DNA from: Hyphomicrobium sp.
GTDB lineage: Bacteria > Pseudomonadota > Alphaproteobacteria > Rhizobiales > Hyphomicrobiaceae
NCBI GenBank assembly: GCA_030148425.1
Contig: JASBTM010000014.1
Span: 248,001-312,000, forward strand
Direction: 5' to 3'
Length of the DNA stretch: 64,000 nt
Shown: in pieces, positions 8,693-17,720 of the stretch
Layout of the letters: the number at the start of each line of letters is the position of its first letter
Position numbering within the stretch: the stretch's first letter is position 1
Notes under the pieces: generated by a model
What the model was told of the DNA's origin: nothing
Seen by the model: the letters and a program-made list of their open reading frames with translations, nothing else
Database searches by the model: none
Translations under genes and position numbers: made by a program

Positions 8693-10093
8693 TCAAAGAA
8701 AATTCGAAGCCATTGCGGGTGATTGATCGAGCGCGTGGCCGATATATTCCAGAGCCGCCCGCACCTGTTCGAAATCAAGTGGACCGCCGAGACAGATACG
8801 GACCGCTTCAGGCGGCTCGATGCCAACGCAAAAAGCGTCGCTGGCGACAATTCCAATGGATGCCGACCGCGCCGTCTGCCCGATGAAAGCCGATCGGGTC
8901 CAGGGCTTCGGTAGATTGACCCAAATATTGAAGCTCGACGGGTCCGCCTCGAAGCTTCCAGGCCGCAGAATTTCGGAGGCGAGTTGCTGACGCGCCTGCG
9001 TCGCAATACGGATCGACTTCAGAATAGCATCCGCCGTGCCGTCTTCGATCCAACGCGTCGCGAGCGCGACCGTCAGCGGCGATGCCATCACCGTCGCGGC
9101 CCTGATAGCCGCGCCGACGGACCAGCCGGCTTTCGTATCCGGCGCGATCACGTAGGCCATCCGAAGGCCCGCGCCGAGACATTTTGCCAGCCCAGCGATG
9201 TGCCAAGTCAGCTCCGGCGCTAATGCCGCGAACGGAGGCGGCGGATTAGGAGCAACAAAGCCGTATGCATCGTCTTCGACGATTGGCAGTCCATAGCGGC
9301 GCGCGACGGCCGCGATCTCTGTCCGGCGTTCTGCGGAGATCGTCCGCGTCGTCGGATTTTGCAGCGTCGGATTGAGATAGAGCGCCTTAGGCTTGTGCTT
9401 CGAGCAGGCCTCCTCGAGTGCCGTTGCATCGATGCCTTCCTGGTCCATCGGAATGCCGACAAGCCGTAGACCGAGCTGCGCGCCTATGGTCTTCATGCCC
9501 GGATAAGTGATGGCCTCACACAGCACCACGTCTCCGGGCTGCGCCATCGTGCTGAAAATGCCGAGCATCGCTGGATGGGCGCCGGGCGTGATGAAGAGGC
9601 GGTCGTTCGAGGGGACGAGTGCCCGCCGCCCAAGCCAGTTCGACGCCGCCTCCTTCGCGATCCGCGAGCCGCCGAAGTTCTGATAGCGAAGCAGCGCCAC
9701 GATATCCTGGCCGATCCATTCAAGACCGGCCTGCATACGATCGAGAAGCGCTGGATCGTCAGGTTCGGGCGGCAAATTCATCGTCAAATCGACGAAATCT
9801 TCGCGCGGCTGCGAGGGCGCCCTGCTGCGCTGTCCTTGCGCCATCACGAATGTGCCCTGACCGACACGCGACTCGATGAACCCGCGCTTCTGCGCCTCGA
9901 CATAACCGCGAGCGACAGTCGTGAAATCGAAGTTCAACCGGCGGGCCAGCTCGCGCTGAGGCGGCAAACGATCACCCGAGTTCAGACGGCCGGAACGCAC
10001 GTCTGCCTCGATCGCATCGGCAATGGCCAGGTACCGTGCTTTCTCGCGTGTCGAGAGATCGGGAAGCCAGTTCGTCACGTCCAAGACAATCAC
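8693..10093 (-). CDS. MocR-type regulator (GntR winged helix plus aminotransferase domain)
   Basis: 466 residues. Residues ~20-85 form a GntR winged helix (SGDRLPPQRELARRLNFDF, then VGQGTFV). The remainder is a type I aminotransferase fold with the PLP lysine in HIAGLAKCLGAGLRMAYV and NPTLQNPTTRT upstream. MocR/PdxR/GabR proteins sense amines or PLP adducts and usually regulate a divergent operon. Here the divergent operon is Nit1C, with 308 bp between them containing two palindromes and a sigma-54 promoter. Control of Nit1C by this protein is therefore a reasonable inference, not shown. Start is a GTG without a strong ribosome site; an alternative GTG lies five codons in. Confidence 0.85.
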   Translation of the reverse strand: MIVLDVTNWLPDLSTREKARYLAIADAIEADVRSGRLNSGDRLPPQRELARRLNFDFTTVARGYVEAQKRGFIESRVGQGTFVMAQGQRSRAPSQPREDFVDLTMNLPPEPDDPALLDRMQAGLEWIGQDIVALLRYQNFGGSRIAKEAASNWLGRRALVPSNDRLFITPGAHPAMLGIFSTMAQPGDVVLCEAITYPGMKTIGAQLGLRLVGIPMDQEGIDATALEEACSKHKPKALYLNPTLQNPTTRTISAERRTEIAAVARRYGLPIVEDDAYGFVAPNPPPPFAALAPELTWHIAGLAKCLGAGLRMAYVIAPDTKAGWSVGAAIRAATVMASPLTVALATRWIEDGTADAILKSIRIATQARQQLASEILRPGSFEADPSSFNIWVNLPKPWTRSAFIGQTARSASIGIVASDAFCVGIEPPEAVRICLGGPLDFEQVRAALEYIGHALDQSPAMASNFL

Positions 10094-10270
10094 CCGTTTT
10101 GCGCGTCAATCAATTCTGTTTCCCGCAAGGAGATTTCGCAAGGCCGAGCCTCGGCAGCAAGCAAATTACGCGGAACGTAGATCCCTTAGGCAACAACCGA
10201 CCACATCGCCCAAACGGTCAGCATTGCGCTCCTAGGTTGTGCATCAGCCAGACAAATTGAATGTATCATT

Positions 10271-10291
10271 GATTGCATATTTTATGCAATC
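10271..10291. promoter_or_regulatory. Perfect palindrome upstream of the Nit1C promoter
   Basis: Arms GATTGCATA and TATGCAATC are separated by TTT: a perfect 9-bp inverted repeat, 28 bp upstream of the sigma-54 promoter. It shares the TTGCAT/ATGCAA core with the neighbouring palindrome. Likely an operator, possibly for the divergent MocR protein or a sigma-54 activator. Confidence 0.65.
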
Positions 10292-10293
10292 GC

Positions 10294-10312
10294 CTGCATT
10301 TTCGTGATGCAG
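10294..10312. promoter_or_regulatory. Second palindrome upstream of the Nit1C promoter
   Basis: CTGCAT and ATGCAG are separated by seven bases. It lies three bases after the larger palindrome and six bases before the sigma-54 promoter. The TGCAT core repeats in all four half-sites of the pair, which suggests cooperative binding of one regulator. Confidence 0.55.
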
Positions 10313-10318
10313 TCAATC

Positions 10319-10334
10319 TGGCACGGCGGTTGCT
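10319..10334 (+). promoter_or_regulatory. Sigma-54 (RpoN) promoter of the Nit1C operon
   Basis: TGGCACG-GCGG-TTGCT matches the -24/-12 consensus TGGCACG-N4-TTGCW at every defined base, with the required 10-base spacing between GG (10320-10321) and GC (10332-10333). Transcription would start near 10345, leaving a leader of about 57 bases before the first gene. Sigma-54 control fits a nitrogen-starvation operon. Confidence 0.85.
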
Positions 10335-10401
10335 AACCATGGCCTTCAGATGTTCGCCCGCTGGGAGGCATCCCCATCAACCGAGGAAATAGGAGTGGCC
10401 C

Positions 10402-10884
10402 ATGCCAGCCGTAACGAAGCCCGCCAATCAGAAGGGTGATTACCTCGTCGATTACGAGGAGAAGGTGTTCGAAGACGTCAAGGCGGACCCCGGCGAAAAG
10501 GCGCTAGTGACTTTTCACACCGTAGCGTTCGAGGGCTCGATTGGCTTCGTGAACCTGCTGCAGGCGACGCGCCTCTTGCGTAAGGGCTTCGAAACGTCCG
10601 TTCTGCTTTATGGCCCCGGCGTCACTCTCGGCGTACAACGCGGCTTCCCGACGCTCGGCGACGAAGCATTCCCCGGCCATCAGAACTTCAACAACCAGAT
10701 CGTCAAGTTCATGTCCGAGGGCGGCAAGGTCTATGCCTGCCGCTTCGCGCTGCAGGCGCTCTACGGCCACGGCGAACCCTCGCTCATTCCGGGCATCCGG
10801 CCGATCAGCCCTCTCGACGTTCTTGATCTCGTGCTGCTTCACCGCAAGGCCAACGCCTTCATCCTCGACACCTGGACTCTCTGA
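10402..10884 (+). CDS. MSMEG_0572/Sll0783 family nitrogen starvation response protein
   Basis: 160 residues, first gene of the Nit1C operon (NitB position in the Pseudomonas cyanide cluster). Recognisable conserved stretches are [34 protein letters not shown] and [13 protein letters not shown]; it looks like a small soluble DsrE-like fold. Its biochemical role is unknown, but the family is always found with the nitrilase and radical SAM genes that follow. AGGAG lies eight bases before the ATG. Sigma-54 control is indicated by the promoter upstream. Confidence 0.88.
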   Translation: MPAVTKPANQKGDYLVDYEEKVFEDVKADPGEKALVTFHTVAFEGSIGFVNLLQATRLLRKGFETSVLLYGPGVTLGVQRGFPTLGDEAFPGHQNFNNQIVKFMSEGGKVYACRFALQALYGHGEPSLIPGIRPISPLDVLDLVLLHRKANAFILDTWTL

Positions 10885-10910
10885 CGCCGTCCTCACCGGA
10901 GAAGCTGTCA

Positions 10911-11987
10911 ATGGCTGAGAAAAACGTCGTCCGCGCCGCAGCCGTCCAAATTGCTCCCGACATCGAGACGCCGGAGGGCACCGTTCAGCGCGTTCTCAAT
11001 GCGTTGGACGAAGCCAGCGGCAAGGGCGCGAACCTCGTGGTGTTTCCCGAGACGTTCGTGCCTTGGTACCCGTACTTCTCGTTCGTCCACCCACCGGTAC
11101 TCACGGGACGCGAACATCTTCGGCTTTACGAAGACTCCGTCGTCGTGCCCGGTCCTGTAACGGACGCCGTTGCAGCCTCTGCCCGGAGAAGCAACTGCGT
11201 GGTCGTGCTCGGCATCAACGAGCGCGACCATGGCTCGCTCTACAATACGCAACTTGTATTCGACGCCGACGGCTCGTTGCTGCTGAAGCGTAGAAAGATC
11301 ACGCCGACCTATCATGAGCGCATGATCTGGGGTCAAGGAGATGGCTCCGGCCTGAAGGTTGTCGAGACCGCCGCCGGGCGTCTCGGCGCGCTTGCCTGCT
11401 GGGAGCACTACAATCCCCTCGCCCGCTACGCGCTGATGGCACAGCATGAAGAGATCCATGCCGCGCAGTTCCCGGGGTCGATGGTCGGGCCGATCTTCGC
11501 CGATCAGATCGAAGTTACGATCCGCCATCACGCGCTGGAATCGGCCTGCTTTGTCGTCAACGCTACCGGCTGGCTGACAGATGCGCAGATCTCGGCAATT
11601 GCGAAAAACGAAGGATTGGAAAAGGCGCTTCGCGGTGGCTGTATGACGGCGATTATTTCACCGGAAGGCAATCACGTCGTGCCGCCGTTGACTTCGGGCG
11701 AAGGCATTCTCATCGCCGATCTCGACATGAACCTCGTCCTTAAGCGCAAGCGCATGATGGACTCCGTCGGCCACTATGCCCGGCCGGAGCTTCTGAAACT
11801 CTTTCTCGACGATAGACCCGCCGTGCCTCTGCGCATGGCTTCGGATGACGCAACCGCCATCGGTGGAGGATCGAGCCATGAAACCTATGCCCCGAACGCA
11901 AACGTCGACGTTGCCGACAGAGCGCCCGGCCGCGATCTCTGCCGCTATTACACCGAAGGCCGCCTCCAAGGTCCCGCAGATCGCTGA
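10911..11987 (+). CDS. Nit1C nitrilase (Sll0784 family)
   Basis: 358 residues of the carbon-nitrogen hydrolase superfamily, cytoplasmic. The catalytic triad is visible: Glu in [14 protein letters not shown] (about residue 47), Lys in [15 protein letters not shown] and Cys in [16 protein letters not shown] (about residue 164). The family member Nit6803 hydrolyses aliphatic and aromatic nitriles to acids and ammonia, and the Pseudomonas homologue NitC is needed for growth on cyanide. The last 110 bases overlap the start of the radical SAM gene in another frame, so the C-terminal ~36 residues double as coding sequence for it. Confidence 0.93.
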   Translation: MAEKNVVRAAAVQIAPDIETPEGTVQRVLNALDEASGKGANLVVFPETFVPWYPYFSFVHPPVLTGREHLRLYEDSVVVPGPVTDAVAASARRSNCVVVLGINERDHGSLYNTQLVFDADGSLLLKRRKITPTYHERMIWGQGDGSGLKVVETAAGRLGALACWEHYNPLARYALMAQHEEIHAAQFPGSMVGPIFADQIEVTIRHHALESACFVVNATGWLTDAQISAIAKNEGLEKALRGGCMTAIISPEGNHVVPPLTSGEGILIADLDMNLVLKRKRMMDSVGHYARPELLKLFLDDRPAVPLRMASDDATAIGGGSSHETYAPNANVDVADRAPGRDLCRYYTEGRLQGPADR

Positions 11988-13080
11988 GCAGGAACTCATC
12001 AACGAGCTTCAAACGTTCGGTGCGCGCCTCGTCGAGCCGAAGGCCGGCGCGGAAAGCCGTCGCGGAGGTGCGGGGCCGTCCGATCACAAGGCGATGACGA
12101 TCGGCGATGCGACCGTGATGGTGCCAGTCCATAACGCACCGGCATTCGAAAGCCCGTATCTGATCGAGCGCCCTGGCACGAACGGAAAAAGCCGTATCAA
12201 ACGCGACGGCGTCGATATTGGCGAAATCAGCTTTCCGCTACGGCCGCGCTTCTATGATCTCGCGACAGCAGACGGCATTCCCTATTCCAAGATCGCGGTG
12301 CTGCACGGCCGTGACGTGCTGGCGACAACGGTGCTGCAGACGTGCATTCGCTATCAGAGCCGGACGAAGACGTGTCAGTTCTGCTCAATCGGCCAATCTC
12401 TCGCGGCAAAGCGCACCATCGAGCGTAAAACGCCCGCACAACTTGCGGAAGTTGCCAAAGCGGCCGTCGAGCTGGATGGCGTGAAGCATATGGTTATGAC
12501 GACGGGCACGCCGCCGAGCAGCGACCGAGGCGCGGCAATCCTCGCGGAAAGCGCAGCCGCCGTGAAAGCCGCCGTCGATCTTCCCATTCAGGCGCAATGC
12601 GAGCCGCCCGACGACGATAGTTGGTATCAGCGGCTGAAGGACAGCGGCGTCGATGCCCTGGGGCTTCATCTCGAAGCCGTGACGCCGGAAATTCGCGCCG
12701 AGATCATGCCGGGCAAAGCGCAGGTCTCTCTGGAAAAATATTATCAAGCCTTTGCCGCCGCCGTGCCTGTATTCGGACGGGGCCAGGTCTCAACGTACAT
12801 TCTCGCCGGACTCGGCGACACACGCGAAGCCATTCTCGAAACCAGCGAGAAGCTTATCACGCTCGGCGTCTATCCCTTTGTTGTGCCCTTCGTGCCTATC
12901 GCGGGAACGCCGCTCGAAAGCCATCCGACACCGACAGCCGACTTCATGCGCGGGATTCTCGAGCCGCTTTCGATGATGCTTCGGAAAGCGCAATTACTGT
13001 CGGGCGACATCAAGGCCGGATGTGGAAAGTGCGGGGCGTGTTCCGCACTCTCGAGCTACGAGCGGAGGGCGATGGCATGA
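11878..13080 (+). CDS. MSMEG_0568 family radical SAM protein
   Basis: About 400 residues; third Nit1C gene (NitD position). The iron-sulfur motif is C-x9-C-x2-C (TCIRYQ...TCQFCSIG), not the canonical C-x3-C-x2-C. A C-terminal [10 protein letters not shown] adds four cysteines that could bind a second cluster. The barrel resembles biotin synthase and lipoyl synthase ([19 protein letters not shown]). The chosen ATG has GGTGGAGG eight to ten bases upstream; the next canonical starts in frame are ATGs only a few codons later. It begins inside the nitrilase gene and ends in an ATGA overlap with the acetyltransferase. Substrate unknown. Confidence 0.88.
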   Translation: MKPMPRTQTSTLPTERPAAISAAITPKAASKVPQIAEQELINELQTFGARLVEPKAGAESRRGGAGPSDHKAMTIGDATVMVPVHNAPAFESPYLIERPGTNGKSRIKRDGVDIGEISFPLRPRFYDLATADGIPYSKIAVLHGRDVLATTVLQTCIRYQSRTKTCQFCSIGQSLAAKRTIERKTPAQLAEVAKAAVELDGVKHMVMTTGTPPSSDRGAAILAESAAAVKAAVDLPIQAQCEPPDDDSWYQRLKDSGVDALGLHLEAVTPEIRAEIMPGKAQVSLEKYYQAFAAAVPVFGRGQVSTYILAGLGDTREAILETSEKLITLGVYPFVVPFVPIAGTPLESHPTPTADFMRGILEPLSMMLRKAQLLSGDIKAGCGKCGACSALSSYERRAMA

Positions 13081-13622
13081 TCCTCGAACCTGTGCCGCCG
13101 TTCTTTGCCAGCGAATACCGCGTGAAGTTCGCGACAAATCGCTTCGAGCTGCAGGGCGCCGAGGATCTTCGCCGTCAGGTCTTCTGCGGAGAGCAGAAAA
13201 TATTCGCGGACCACGATCGCGACGACATCGACCGGCACGCCATTCCTATCGTGGCGCTCACTTCACTCGGCATCGTCACGGACGAAGTCGTCGGCACAGT
13301 GCGCATTCACGAGGCCGCGCCCGGCGTTTGGTGGGGATCGCGTCTCGCAGTCACCCAGAAGTATCGCAAGGTCGGAGCGTTGGGATCGGCGCTCATCCGC
13401 CTTGCCGTTTCATCCGCCCACGCACGCGGCTGCCAGACGTTTCTGGCAAACGTCCAATATCAAAACGTGAAGTTGTTCGAGCGCATGCACTGGCGATCCT
13501 TATCGGAAATCGAACTTCACGGCGTTGCGCATTATCGGATGCAGGCCGATCTCGATTTTTACCCTCCTCTCGAAGATGCCGCGACGGGCTTTCTCGTCCG
13601 CCCACGAAAGGTCGCGGCATGA
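13077..13622 (+). CDS. MSMEG_0567/Sll0786 family GNAT N-acetyltransferase
   Basis: 181 residues of the GNAT fold; fourth Nit1C gene (NitE position). The acetyl-CoA-binding region is visible as SRLAVTQKYRKVGALGSALI at about residues 83-102, and the C-terminal half has the usual QNVKLFERMHWRSL strand-helix. ATGA overlaps tie it to the genes on both sides, so translation is probably coupled; GCGGAGGGC lies upstream of its ATG. What it acetylates is unknown. Confidence 0.87.
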   Translation: MILEPVPPFFASEYRVKFATNRFELQGAEDLRRQVFCGEQKIFADHDRDDIDRHAIPIVALTSLGIVTDEVVGTVRIHEAAPGVWWGSRLAVTQKYRKVGALGSALIRLAVSSAHARGCQTFLANVQYQNVKLFERMHWRSLSEIELHGVAHYRMQADLDFYPPLEDAATGFLVRPRKVAA

Positions 13623-14599
13623 CGCTCGCGCCCGGCATAGCCGCTCTGGCTGATCAGTTACGAAGTAGTCGCGCGTTCGCCGCGAAGCGCGCTGTTGCAA
13701 CGATTGCCGGGCAACTCAACCTCAATCAAGTAGCCGTGGCCGCGGTGGGCGACGATTGCGCCGCTATTCCGGACGGCGACGGGCATTTACTTTTCGCAAT
13801 CGAAGGCTTTTTGAGCGAGTTCGTCGCGAGCGATCCGTGGTTCGCCGGCTGGTGCGGGATCATGGTCAATCTCGCCGATGTCGCGGCCATGGGCGGACGA
13901 CCCATCGCCGTCGTCAATTGCGTTCTGGCTTCGAACGCGGACGAAGTCGATCCCATTCTTGCCGGAATGAAAGCCGCGTCCGAGACATTCGGCGTTCCGA
14001 TTGTCGGCGGCCACACCTGCACGAGCGGCAGCGATGGTCAACTGAGCGTTGCGATCCTGGGCCGCGCGAAGAAACTTCTCACGTCCTTCGATGCGGTCCC
14101 CGGCGATCATCTGGTCGTCGCCATTGACTTGCGCGGGCGCTATCGCGAACGGCATTCCAATTGGGAAGCTGCTACGGATGCGCCGCCGGAGCAGCTCCGC
14201 GCTTGTTTCGAGCTTTTGCCGACGATTGCAGAACTCGGCCTTTCAAAAGCCGCCAAAGACATCAGCCAAGCGGGAATCGTCGGCACCGCCATCATGCTTG
14301 CGGAATGTTCCGGCGTCGGCGTCGCCATCGAGCTGGACAAAATTCCGAGACCACCCGGCGTGCCGCTCGAGCGTTGGTTGCAAACATTTCCGAGCTTCGG
14401 CTTCATCGTTTCAGTCGCGCCGCAAAATGTTGAAAAAGTTGTCGCGCTGTTTGCGGCGCAGGGCGTCTCAGCGGCAGACGCGGGACTTATCACAGCCGAA
14501 CACGACGTGAAGATATCCAGTGGCGACAGTCGCGAAATCGTCTGGGATCTCGCGACGTCCCCTCTTCTCGGATTGGGCCGCAGTGGGATGACGCCATGA
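13619..14599 (+). CDS. AIR synthase-related protein, Sll0787 family
   Basis: 326 residues of the PurM/SelD/HypE superfamily; fifth Nit1C gene (NitF position). Characteristic features are the metal/ATP motif VGDDCAAI (about residue 42), NLADVAAMGGRPIAVVN and FGVPIVGGHTC. Superfamily members use ATP to activate amides or selenide, so a role activating a nitrogen-containing intermediate is plausible but unproven. Start and stop overlap neighbours by ATGA. Confidence 0.87.
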   Translation: MTLAPGIAALADQLRSSRAFAAKRAVATIAGQLNLNQVAVAAVGDDCAAIPDGDGHLLFAIEGFLSEFVASDPWFAGWCGIMVNLADVAAMGGRPIAVVNCVLASNADEVDPILAGMKAASETFGVPIVGGHTCTSGSDGQLSVAILGRAKKLLTSFDAVPGDHLVVAIDLRGRYRERHSNWEAATDAPPEQLRACFELLPTIAELGLSKAAKDISQAGIVGTAIMLAECSGVGVAIELDKIPRPPGVPLERWLQTFPSFGFIVSVAPQNVEKVVALFAAQGVSAADAGLITAEHDVKISSGDSREIVWDLATSPLLGLGRSGMTP

Positions 14600-15759
14600 A
14601 AAGCTCTCCGCTGAAGATCGCGCTGCTCACGCACTCCACGAACCCGCGCGGCGGCGTCATTCATACATTGGAACTTGCCGACGCATTGACCAGACTTGGG
14701 CATCTCGCGGTCGTCTTTGCACCTGGCGCACGCGAACGCGGCTTTTTCCGTCAAACGCTCTGTCCGACGGTCGTTGTTCCCTCCACGCCAACTGCGGGTA
14801 CATTGCACGATGTCGTACTCGCGAAGATTGGCGACTACGTGAACCACTTTGCAGATGGCCCGCATTTCGACTTCGACGTCTGGCACGGCCAAGACGGGAT
14901 TTCGGCGAACGCGCTGCTTTTCCTGAAGCGTCGCGGTCGCATTCCCGCGTTTGCGAGAACGGTTCATCATATCGATACCTTTGCCGATCCTCGCGTTGCC
15001 GAACTCGAGAAAGAAAGCATCGAGCAGGCGGACCATCTTTTCGCCGTTAGCAAAGTCTGGCAGGAGGAAATCGAGAAGCGCTTCCAGCGTTTTGCCAATC
15101 TCACGGGAAACGGTGTTGACGTCTTTCATTTCAATCCTACGCCAAACGAGCATCACGACGCCGAGTTGCGCGACACTTTCGTACGCGGGGATGGACCCGT
15201 TTATCTCGCGATCGGCGGAATCGAGGCACGCAAGAATACGATCGGCATTCTGGCGGCCTTCGTTCAATGTCGCGCGCAAAATCCGGACGCGCGGCTGATC
15301 ATCGCCGGGGGCGCCAGCCTTCTCGACCACGCGTCCTATCGGCAAGAGTTCGAGCATATTTTAAAGCTTGCTTGTTTGCCGGAAGGCGCTGTCGTCGTCA
15401 CGGGCCCCACCCCGCATCATTTGATGCCGTCCCTTTATCGCCGCGCCTCGGCGCTCGTCTTTCCTTCGCTTAACGAAGGCTTCGGCCTGGTCGTTCTCGA
15501 GGCGCTTGCCTGCGATGTCCCGGTTGTTACATCGCGCATTCGTCCCTTCACGGATTTCCTGTCCGAAGACGATGTGCACTGGTGCAATCCTAAAGACAGC
15601 ACCTCGATCGCAGAGGCCATGTTGTCAGCCGCGAAAAGCCGATCTCGCTCCGAGCTGATCGATCGGCGATTAGGCGTTGCGAAGAGGCATAACTGGACGA
15701 CCATCGCGCTCGCTCATCTCCCCATTTATGAAGCCATGAAAGAAGGTTGCCATGCCTGA
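14596..15759 (+). CDS. MSMEG_0565 family glycosyltransferase
   Basis: 387 residues, GT4-type glycosyltransferase with two Rossmann-like halves. The N-terminus THSTNPRGGVIHTLELADAL binds the acceptor side; the donor-binding E-x7-E motif appears as NEGFGLVVLEALACDVPVV at about residue 292. It starts in an ATGA overlap with the AIR synthase-related gene and overlaps the next gene by eight bases. This gene occurs in many but not all Nit1C clusters; sugar and acceptor are unknown, and why a nitrile operon needs a glycosyltransferase is unexplained. Confidence 0.87.
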   Translation: MKSSPLKIALLTHSTNPRGGVIHTLELADALTRLGHLAVVFAPGARERGFFRQTLCPTVVVPSTPTAGTLHDVVLAKIGDYVNHFADGPHFDFDVWHGQDGISANALLFLKRRGRIPAFARTVHHIDTFADPRVAELEKESIEQADHLFAVSKVWQEEIEKRFQRFANLTGNGVDVFHFNPTPNEHHDAELRDTFVRGDGPVYLAIGGIEARKNTIGILAAFVQCRAQNPDARLIIAGGASLLDHASYRQEFEHILKLACLPEGAVVVTGPTPHHLMPSLYRRASALVFPSLNEGFGLVVLEALACDVPVVTSRIRPFTDFLSEDDVHWCNPKDSTSIAEAMLSAAKSRSRSELIDRRLGVAKRHNWTTIALAHLPIYEAMKEGCHA

Positions 15760-16039
15760 AATGAATTTCGTCATCCGCTGGCCGGACGATACGACCGAGA
15801 CCTGCTATTCGCCGTCTCTTATCATCAAAGATTATTTCGCACCGGGCGAGAGCTATCCGCTCGCTGACTTCGTAGACCGCGCACGAACCGCCCTCAATAT
15901 CGGCAGCGAACGCGTCGGGGAAAAATACGGCATGGCCTGTGGGCACGCCCTCTCCCAGATCGTCGACATCGAACAAAGGTCGGCAGATTTTATCGGCAAA
16001 TCCGATGCGCTTGTTACCGTCATCTCGTTTAGCGAATAG
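15752..16039 (+). CDS. MSMEG_0570 family nitrogen starvation response protein
   Basis: 95 residues; seventh gene of the cluster (NitG position). It opens MNFVIRWPDDTTETCYSPS and includes KDYFAPGESYPLADFV, conserved in this family. Small, soluble, no known activity. GAAGGTTGCC stands before the ATG, inside the end of the glycosyltransferase gene. Confidence 0.85.
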   Translation: MPEMNFVIRWPDDTTETCYSPSLIIKDYFAPGESYPLADFVDRARTALNIGSERVGEKYGMACGHALSQIVDIEQRSADFIGKSDALVTVISFSE

Positions 16040-16074
16040 CCGCCGACACGTCATCCATTTCTGAAGGCAACGCC

Positions 16075-17382
16075 ATGAGCACCTCATACCAAGGAAATCA
16101 TTATCCCGTCGCGATCATCGGCGGCGGCCAGGCCGGCCTGTCGCTGAGCTGGTATCTGAAGCAGCGCGGCATAAGCCACATCGTGTTCGAAAAACATAAG
16201 GCGGTTCACACGTGGAGCAGCGAACGCTGGGATACGTTCTGCCTCGTCACGCCGAACTGGCAGTGCCAGCTTCCCGGCCATCCGTATAAAGGGGCTGATC
16301 CCGATGGTTTCATGGTCCGTGATGAAATCATCGATTATGTGCAGGGTTTCGTCAAAGACCTTGATCCGCCGATCAGGGAGGGCGTGACGGTCAATCGCGT
16401 AACAGGAACCCCGGACGGCGGCTTCGTCGTCGAAACAAGCTACGGGACATATACGGCAGATCAGGTGGTGATCGCGACGGGCGGGTATCAGATCCCGATT
16501 GTTCCGGCCTACGCGAAGGCGATCGACGCAAGCGTGTTGCAACTTCACTCTTCGCTCTATCGCAATGCGCAATCGTTGCCCGAGGGTGCGGTACTCGTCG
16601 TCGGCAGCGGGCAATCGGGTGCGCAGATCGCTGAAGATCTTCATCTCGCCGGACGTAAGGTGCACCTATGCGTCGGGGACGCCCCTCGCGTCGCTCGCCG
16701 CTATCGCGGCAAGGATGTCGTGAAATGGCTCGACGATATGAACTACTATGAAATGTCGGTGAAAGAGCACCCGTTGAGGCAGGGCGTGCGCGACAACACC
16801 AATCATTACGTTACGGGTCGCGACGGCGGCCGCGACATCGACCTCCGCAAGTTCGCGCGCGAAGGTATGGAGCTTTATGGCAAGCTTACGGGCCTGCAGA
16901 ATGGCAAACTTCTGCTCGCCCCAGACCTCGAACGCTACCTTGACAACGCCGACAAAACGTCGGAATCGATCAAGGATAGCATCGATGCATTCATCACCAA
17001 GAACGCAATTCAAGCGCCGATCGAGCCACGATACAACGCGCTCTGGGCGCCGAAAGCGGAACGCAGCGAACTCGACTATCGCGCGGCGGGTATCACGTCG
17101 ATCATCTGGTGCATTGGCTTCCGCGCGGACTTCAGTTGGATCAAGCTTCCTGTTTTAGATAATCGCGGCTCGCCCGTGCACGATCGCGGCATCACGGATG
17201 TTCCAGGACTCTATTTCCTCGGGCTTCCCTGGCTGCACACGTGGGGATCGGGGCGCTTTTCCGGCATCGCGCGCGACGCCGAGTATCTGAGCAGCGAAAT
17301 CCACGCTTTGGCAAAGAACCCGTCGAAGGCCGGTTCACTCTGCTCCGCGTTCCTCACCCAGCATCAAGTTAGCGCCGCTTAA
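16075..17382 (+). CDS. MSMEG_0569 family flavin-dependent oxidoreductase
   Basis: 435 residues; last gene of the cluster (NitH position). The FAD-binding Rossmann motif AIIGGGQAGLSLSWYL is at residues ~12-27, and a second dinucleotide motif VLVVGSGQSGAQIAEDL at ~170 suggests NADPH binding. The layout resembles class B flavin monooxygenases. It could hydroxylate the nitrogen compound handled by the cluster, but the substrate is unknown. GAAGGCAACGCC precedes the ATG. No clear terminator follows; only a weak 6-bp hairpin (17418-17435). Confidence 0.88.
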   Translation: MSTSYQGNHYPVAIIGGGQAGLSLSWYLKQRGISHIVFEKHKAVHTWSSERWDTFCLVTPNWQCQLPGHPYKGADPDGFMVRDEIIDYVQGFVKDLDPPIREGVTVNRVTGTPDGGFVVETSYGTYTADQVVIATGGYQIPIVPAYAKAIDASVLQLHSSLYRNAQSLPEGAVLVVGSGQSGAQIAEDLHLAGRKVHLCVGDAPRVARRYRGKDVVKWLDDMNYYEMSVKEHPLRQGVRDNTNHYVTGRDGGRDIDLRKFAREGMELYGKLTGLQNGKLLLAPDLERYLDNADKTSESIKDSIDAFITKNAIQAPIEPRYNALWAPKAERSELDYRAAGITSIIWCIGFRADFSWIKLPVLDNRGSPVHDRGITDVPGLYFLGLPWLHTWGSGRFSGIARDAEYLSSEIHALAKNPSKAGSLCSAFLTQHQVSAA

Positions 17383-17720
17383 ATTCATTTCTCACGTCCG
17401 AGTTGCATGCACGCAGCAGGCTCTTGAAGGAGCCTTCCGCGAACTCGGTGCTGCCGGGATCACTCCAATCGAGCGCTGGCCGTTCGATCGTTTTCCTTTG
17501 CGCGTCTATTGCGATGCGATTTCGAAAGATCGTTCGTCTTTCGATGTCCATATTCGGACGTCTTTAATCGCTCGGATGCTTCGAGCAGCGTCGGGATGTT
17601 TACCAATGTGATCCGAATTGCGACTTTCGCGTTGCGCGAAAAAACGTCTTGCGCCGACTAATTCTACCGTCAGACTACAAATCATCAACGATCAATGGCA
17701 ACGAAGCATCTTCCGCTCGG
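17383..17720. other. Intergenic region, no gene seen
   Basis: About 340 bp between the Nit1C cluster and the efflux operon. The only structure I see is a weak hairpin AGGCTC / GAGCCT at 17418-17435 that could end Nit1C transcription. The efflux gene frame extends back to a TTG at 17649, so its true start may lie within this stretch. Confidence 0.45.
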
